Below, one piece after another: positions 60,980 to 64,000 of a DNA stretch of 64,000 nucleotides (positions within the stretch are counted from its first letter, which is position 1; every line of letters begins with the position of its first letter). Below the pieces are notes generated by a model. It had not been told where the DNA came from. It worked only from the letters and a program-made list of their open reading frames with translations, and ran no database searches. The DNA is taken from the NCBI RefSeq assembly GCF_030064065.1, contig NZ_CP125946.1, forward strand, positions 744,001 through 808,000. The letters run 5' to 3'. The stretch comes from Rothia sp. SD9660Na. GTDB taxonomy: Bacteria; Actinomycetota; Actinomycetes; Actinomycetales; Micrococcaceae. The position numbers and the translations under genes are program-made.

Positions 60980-61678
60980 ATGACAGCCACGCCCCCGGCC
61001 CCCAGCACTGAACCTGCGCCGACCACCGACGTCCTCGCCCCCGAAGGCAGCGAGCTCGATGTACGCTCCCGCGAAACCGACGCCGAGCGCAAAGCCCGTT
61101 TCGAACGAGAAGCCCTACTGTACGTAGATCAGCTCTACGCCGCCGCCCTGCGCATGGCCCGCAACCCGCAGGACGCCGAAGACCTCGTCCAAGAGGCCTA
61201 CATGAAAGCATTCTCCGCCTTCCATCAGTACAAGCCCGGAACCAACCTCAAAGCCTGGCTCTACCGGATCCTCACCAACACCTACATCAACGTCTACCGC
61301 AAGCGTCAGCGGGAGCCCTACCAGGCCAACACCGATACCGTTGAAGACTGGCAGCTAGCCCAGGCAGGAGCCCACGACTCTAAAGGGCTACCTTCGGCAG
61401 AAAACGAAGCTCTCGCCCACCTGCCCGACAGCGATATCAAAGAGGCCCTGCAGTCCATTCCCGAAGACTTCCGTATGGCCGTCTACTACTCCGATGTCGA
61501 AGGGTTCTCCTACAAGGAAATCTCCGAGATTATGGACACCCCCATCGGCACCGTCATGTCCCGCCTACACCGCGGCCGCAAACTGCTCAGAGACAAACTC
61601 ACCGACTACGCTGCCGAACGCGGCATCAAAACCATGACCACCGGCAAGGCCGGCGCCCGTCAAACCGCTAGGGCCTGA
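60980..61678 (+). CDS. sigH: ECF sigma factor SigH/SigR (thiol-oxidative stress)
   Basis: 232-aa ECF sigma factor. Region 2: [20 protein letters not shown], then [20 protein letters not shown]; region 4: [20 protein letters not shown], then [30 protein letters not shown] precedes the ATG. A zinc anti-sigma gene follows 14 nt later, the classic SigR-RsrA arrangement: disulfide stress releases the sigma factor, which then transcribes its own operon and thioredoxin, mycothiol and protease genes. Confidence 0.95.
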   Translation: MTATPPAPSTEPAPTTDVLAPEGSELDVRSRETDAERKARFEREALLYVDQLYAAALRMARNPQDAEDLVQEAYMKAFSAFHQYKPGTNLKAWLYRILTNTYINVYRKRQREPYQANTDTVEDWQLAQAGAHDSKGLPSAENEALAHLPDSDIKEALQSIPEDFRMAVYYSDVEGFSYKEISEIMDTPIGTVMSRLHRGRKLLRDKLTDYAAERGIKTMTTGKAGARQTARA

Positions 61679-61692
61679 GAAAGGAGCCACCA

Positions 61693-61971
61693 ATGACCGC
61701 CGTACACAACCCGAGCCCTTCTGCTCCCTGCGAAGAGCGCCTGGCCAAAATCTACACCTACATTGACGACCCGCTCAGCTGCCAGGACCTCGAAGAACTC
61801 CAAGCTCACCTGTCCGAATGTGAAACCTGCACCAAGGAATACGACCTAGAGTGCATCATCCGCCAAGCAGTGCGCCGCACCTGCAAGGAGACCGCTCCCG
61901 TCGACCTCAAAAGCCGTATCCGCGCCTGCATCGACGACATCCATACCGGAGGGCACCCGGCAACTAACTAG
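61693..61971 (+). CDS. rsrA: Zinc-binding anti-sigma factor RsrA/RshA
   Basis: 92-aa ZAS-domain protein with HLSECETC (the HxxxCxxC zinc motif, about residues 37-44), further cysteines before (CEERL, SCQDLEEL) and after. Binds SigH when reduced and releases it on oxidation. AAGGAG ribosome-binding site; 14 nt after sigH, so co-expressed. Ends in a strong hairpin. Confidence 0.94.
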   Translation: MTAVHNPSPSAPCEERLAKIYTYIDDPLSCQDLEELQAHLSECETCTKEYDLECIIRQAVRRTCKETAPVDLKSRIRACIDDIHTGGHPATN

Positions 61972-61976
61972 CCAAT

Positions 61977-62019
61977 AACAAAGGGCCCCTGCTCGCTTCT
62001 GCGAGTAGGGGCCCTTGTT
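61977..62019. terminator. Bidirectional terminator hairpin
   Basis: AACAAAGGGCCCCTGCTCGC (61977-61996) pairs with GCGAGTAGGGGCCCTTGTT (62001-62019) with one bulge. It separates rsrA from the convergent bL37 gene. Confidence 0.88.
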
Positions 62020-62026
62020 GATTGCC

Positions 62027-62101
62027 TTATGAGTTGGGGCGCTTACCGTGGTTAGCGCCACCCTTACGGCGATCCTTACGCTTGCGACCGCGCTTGCTCA
62101 T
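62027..62101 (-). CDS. Ribosomal protein bL37 (24 aa)
   Basis: Very short gene on the minus strand: MSKRGRKRKDRRKGGANHGK then RPNS. It matches the small basic actinobacterial 50S protein bL37 (mycobacterial form starts MAKRGRKKRDRK and ends ANHGKRPN..). A strong AAGGAGG ribosome-binding site lies 7 nt upstream of the ATG. Half of its residues are Lys or Arg, as expected for an rRNA-binding peptide. Located beside sigH-rsrA as in other actinobacteria. Confidence 0.9.
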   Translation of the reverse strand: MSKRGRKRKDRRKGGANHGKRPNS

Positions 62102-62260
62102 GAGAGCCTCCTTGATCAAGGTGGAGTGCCCGTCAGGATAACGGAACACAAATGGTCGATAGCACCTTGGAACAGGCACTTCTCACTATTTTCGCATACC
62201 TTGGCTAGCTTTGCACACCCCGGGGTTGGTCGCAGGGGCAGGCGCCAGCCAGGTACTTCC

Positions 62261-62860
62261 TTAAACGGGCTCTGAAATCTGAAGCCAGTTGTACCAGCCG
62301 CGGTGTAGAACCAGCCAGGCAATCAGGCCGTAACCGGACTGGCCGGGGCGGCCATCATTTGCTGCCAGGTCATTGCGCCACTGCTCATGGTGCAGCAGGG
62401 GGTTGAAGGTATCAACGTAGACGTGATTACGGCGGGTCACCACATCGGCGTAGGCTGCCGACAGGTCGGCAATCTTGCGGTTACGCTCAGCATCGAGAGT
62501 GGGCGGGGGGCCAACGACCAGAACCTTCACATTGTTTTGGGAGGCCATATCGACCATGTTCGCCAGGTTCAGGCGGGAGCGGGCGCTGGTGAGGCCCAGG
62601 TCGATGTCGAAGGTTGAGGGTGCAATGACCAGGCGGTTTTCGTGGCCCTGGGCAAAGCGGCGGCTGGCTTCTTCAAACCAGCGGGCATTGAGCTGTTCGC
62701 TGCCCTCTCCGGGAGCTGCCAGGTTATAGGCCGAGATGGCGGCAGAGGTCTGGGGGGTGCGTGCCATGACACGCCCGAACCACCCGAGGGTGCGGGGGTC
62801 CCCGACGCCTGCGAGCAGATCATCGCCAACGGCTACAAGTCGAATTTTTCGCTGATCCAC
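62261..62860 (-). CDS. GDSL/SGNH-family hydrolase
   Basis: 199-aa esterase-like protein. Block I appears as RLVAVGDDLLAGVGDP, where the usual GDS serine position is Asp (GDD), followed by GWFGRVMART; block III-like VLVVGPPPT is present and block V (DxxH) is not obvious, the C-terminus having FNPLLHHEQWRNDL and NDGRPGQSGYGLIA. The missing nucleophile Ser means activity is doubtful unless another Ser serves. The GTG at 62860 is chosen because the family N-terminus begins there; a longer in-frame extension to 63025 runs through a terminator. Function unknown. Confidence 0.75.
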   Translation of the reverse strand: MDQRKIRLVAVGDDLLAGVGDPRTLGWFGRVMARTPQTSAAISAYNLAAPGEGSEQLNARWFEEASRRFAQGHENRLVIAPSTFDIDLGLTSARSRLNLANMVDMASQNNVKVLVVGPPPTLDAERNRKIADLSAAYADVVTRRNHVYVDTFNPLLHHEQWRNDLAANDGRPGQSGYGLIAWLVLHRGWYNWLQISEPV

Positions 62861-62976
62861 GTGTTTCTTTCTACAAGGTTGCAGGCGCTCTTGCCCAGCA
62901 ACGTTGGTCTCTTTCGTTCTGTACCAGTCTAAACCCTGGAGCTTGCCAGTGCACGGTGGGCGCACCGCAAACGGGT

Positions 62977-63011
62977 AGTGCCCGAATCTTGACGGGCAAG
63001 ATTCGGGCACT
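62977..63011. terminator. Terminator after kgd/odhA
   Basis: AGTGCCCGAATCTTG (62977-62991) and CAAGATTCGGGCACT (62997-63011) pair perfectly over 15 bp around ACGGG. It ends the minus-strand 2-oxoglutarate dehydrogenase gene 35 nt after its stop. Confidence 0.85.
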
Positions 63012-63045
63012 GCTAACCTAATCATCTGATAGGCGATGAACCGCT

Positions 63046-64000
63046 TTAGCGGTCGAAGACCTCAGAGATGAGGTTGTCGAGCTCGCGCTGGTGGCGCTTA
63101 CCGGTACCAGCTGCAGGAGAAGCTGCTGCCGGACGGGAAATCAGCTTCATACGGTAGTCAATCTGGGGCAGCAGATTGACCGCCATGAAGGGCCACTGAC
63201 CCTGGTTAGCCGGTTCATCCTGGGCCCAGATTAGTTCCGCATTGGGGTAGGCAGCAATCTGTTCCTTGATCTCAGCAGAGGGCAGGGGGTAGAGCTGCTC
63301 GACGCGCACAATAGCGGTGGTCTCATCCCCGCGCTTAGCGCGCTCTGCTTCCAGGTCGTAGTAGAGACGGCCGGAGACGAAGACCAGGCGGGTCACATCA
63401 GCGGGGTTTAGGTCACCCTGGTCCTCGATGACGGGCTTGAAGCTACCGCTGGTGAAGTCCTCAACCGATGAAGCAGCAGCCTTGAGGCGCAGTAGCTGCT
63501 TGGGGGTGATAACAATCAGCGGCTTGTGCGGGCGGGAGTGAGCCTGGCGGCGCAGCAGGTGGAAGTGGTTAGCCGGGGTCGAGGGAACAGCAACAGTCAT
63601 GTTGTTCTCGGCGCACAGCTGCAGGTAGCGCTCCATGCGGGCCGATGAGTGGTCAGGGCCCTGACCCTCAAACCCGTGAGGGAGAAGCAGCACCAGTGAA
63701 GAACGCTGAGCCCACTTCTGCTCTGCAGATGAGATGAACTCATCCACAATGGTCTGAGCGCCATTGGCGAAGTCACCGAACTGGGCCTCCCAGAGCACCA
63801 GGGAATCGGGGCGCTCGACGGAGTAGCCGTATTCGAAGCCCATGACGCCGTACTCGGAGAGCAGGGAGTTGTAGATGGAGTACTTACCCTGGTTCTCTGA
63901 GAGGTTGGCCAGGGGGTTCCACTCTTCGTCGGTTAGGGAATCGTGCAGCACGGAGTGGCGCTGGACAAAGGTGCCGCGCTGGACGTCCTGACCGGTCAGG
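63046..64000 (-). CDS. kgd: 2-oxoglutarate dehydrogenase E1 (Kgd/OdhA), C-terminal part
   Basis: About 318 codons of the C-terminal end of the actinobacterial multifunctional 2-oxoglutarate dehydrogenase; the rest lies beyond the window. Reading in from the edge gives GQDVQRGTFVQRHSVLHD, then FEYGYSVERPDSLVLWEAQF, GDFANGAQTIVDEFISS, LLLPHGFEGQGPDHSSARME and the terminal RHQRELDNLISEVFDR. These are the transketolase-like pyrimidine-binding and C-terminal domains of the ThDP enzyme that decarboxylates 2-oxoglutarate in the TCA cycle. A terminator follows. Confidence 0.95.
   Translation of the reverse strand, partial: LTGQDVQRGTFVQRHSVLHDSLTDEEWNPLANLSENQGKYSIYNSLLSEYGVMGFEYGYSVERPDSLVLWEAQFGDFANGAQTIVDEFISSAEQKWAQRSSLVLLLPHGFEGQGPDHSSARMERYLQLCAENNMTVAVPSTPANHFHLLRRQAHSRPHKPLIVITPKQLLRLKAAASSVEDFTSGSFKPVIEDQGDLNPADVTRLVFVSGRLYYDLEAERAKRGDETTAIVRVEQLYPLPSAEIKEQIAAYPNAELIWAQDEPANQGQWPFMAVNLLPQIDYRMKLISRPAAASPAAGTGKRHQRELDNLISEVFDR

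Noticed and set aside
62861..63025. Upstream extension of the GDSL protein
   Set aside because: Runs through the perfect terminator at 62977-63011; the domain begins at 62860.

Overview
The window is a 64 kb piece of a high-GC actinobacterial chromosome, most likely from the Micrococcaceae (Rothia or a close relative; the genus is my inference). Supporting marks are mtrA-mtrB-lpqB, a paired AdnA/AdnB helicase-nuclease, a sigH-rsrA thiol-stress pair, a 24-residue bL37 ribosomal protein gene, SpoU/IscS/MnmA neighbours as in other actinobacteria, and a haem cluster of the coproporphyrin-dependent (Gram-positive) type.

Layout. 1-9.8 kb: haem biosynthesis, with hemA (partial, divergent) and then hemE-hemY-hemQ-hemH-hemC-hemD-hemB-hemL, covering glutamyl-tRNA to haem b through coproporphyrin. 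10-12.2 kb: a ThrE-type amino-acid exporter and a DEDDh exonuclease, both on the minus strand. 12.3-30 kb: a DNA-repair and envelope block (adnA-adnB, an APH-fold kinase, nudC, uvrD2-like helicase, YgjP-like metallopeptidase, DUF2342 protein, PDZ/Lon-like protease, UPF0182 membrane protein); apart from the APH gene and the YgjP-like gene, this order resembles the mycobacterial region around adnAB-nudC-uvrD2. 30.2-33.7 kb: tRNA-fMet followed by a 3.4 kb integrated element bounded by a 38-bp duplication of the tRNA 3' half. It carries a divergent repressor/cro-like pair with operators, a phage gene fragment split by a decayed IS3-family element, a RelBE-type toxin-antitoxin pair and an unknown gene, but no integrase. 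33.7-37.6 kb: gene remnants, a secreted lipase, a frameshifted secreted-protein pseudogene, a PH-like protein, and a cluster of six TTTGTCCCCC motifs. 37.6-64 kb: mostly housekeeping genes (udk, pspA, TPM-domain protein, htrA, trmL, iscS, mnmA, aroQ-type chorismate mutase, MetE-like protein, mtrAB-lpqB, comF, hpf, secA, aroA-rsgA-hisN, doxX-like, sigH-rsrA, bL37, GDSL esterase, and the 3' end of kgd/odhA).

The most interesting observation is the tRNA-fMet element. Its minus-strand HTH repressor runs through the attachment core and stops inside the tRNA anticodon, so the integrated and excised forms would encode different C-termini. This is the architecture known from integration-dependent immunity in mycobacteriophages such as BPs. 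A second is a family of four intergenic palindromic elements, about 100-160 bp each, with a shared core but different, internally complementary arms (three copies lie in the haem region, one after mnmA). A third is the motif cluster upstream of udk.

Starts were chosen from ribosome-binding sites and family alignments recalled from memory. Homology calls come from motif recognition only; no database search was run.
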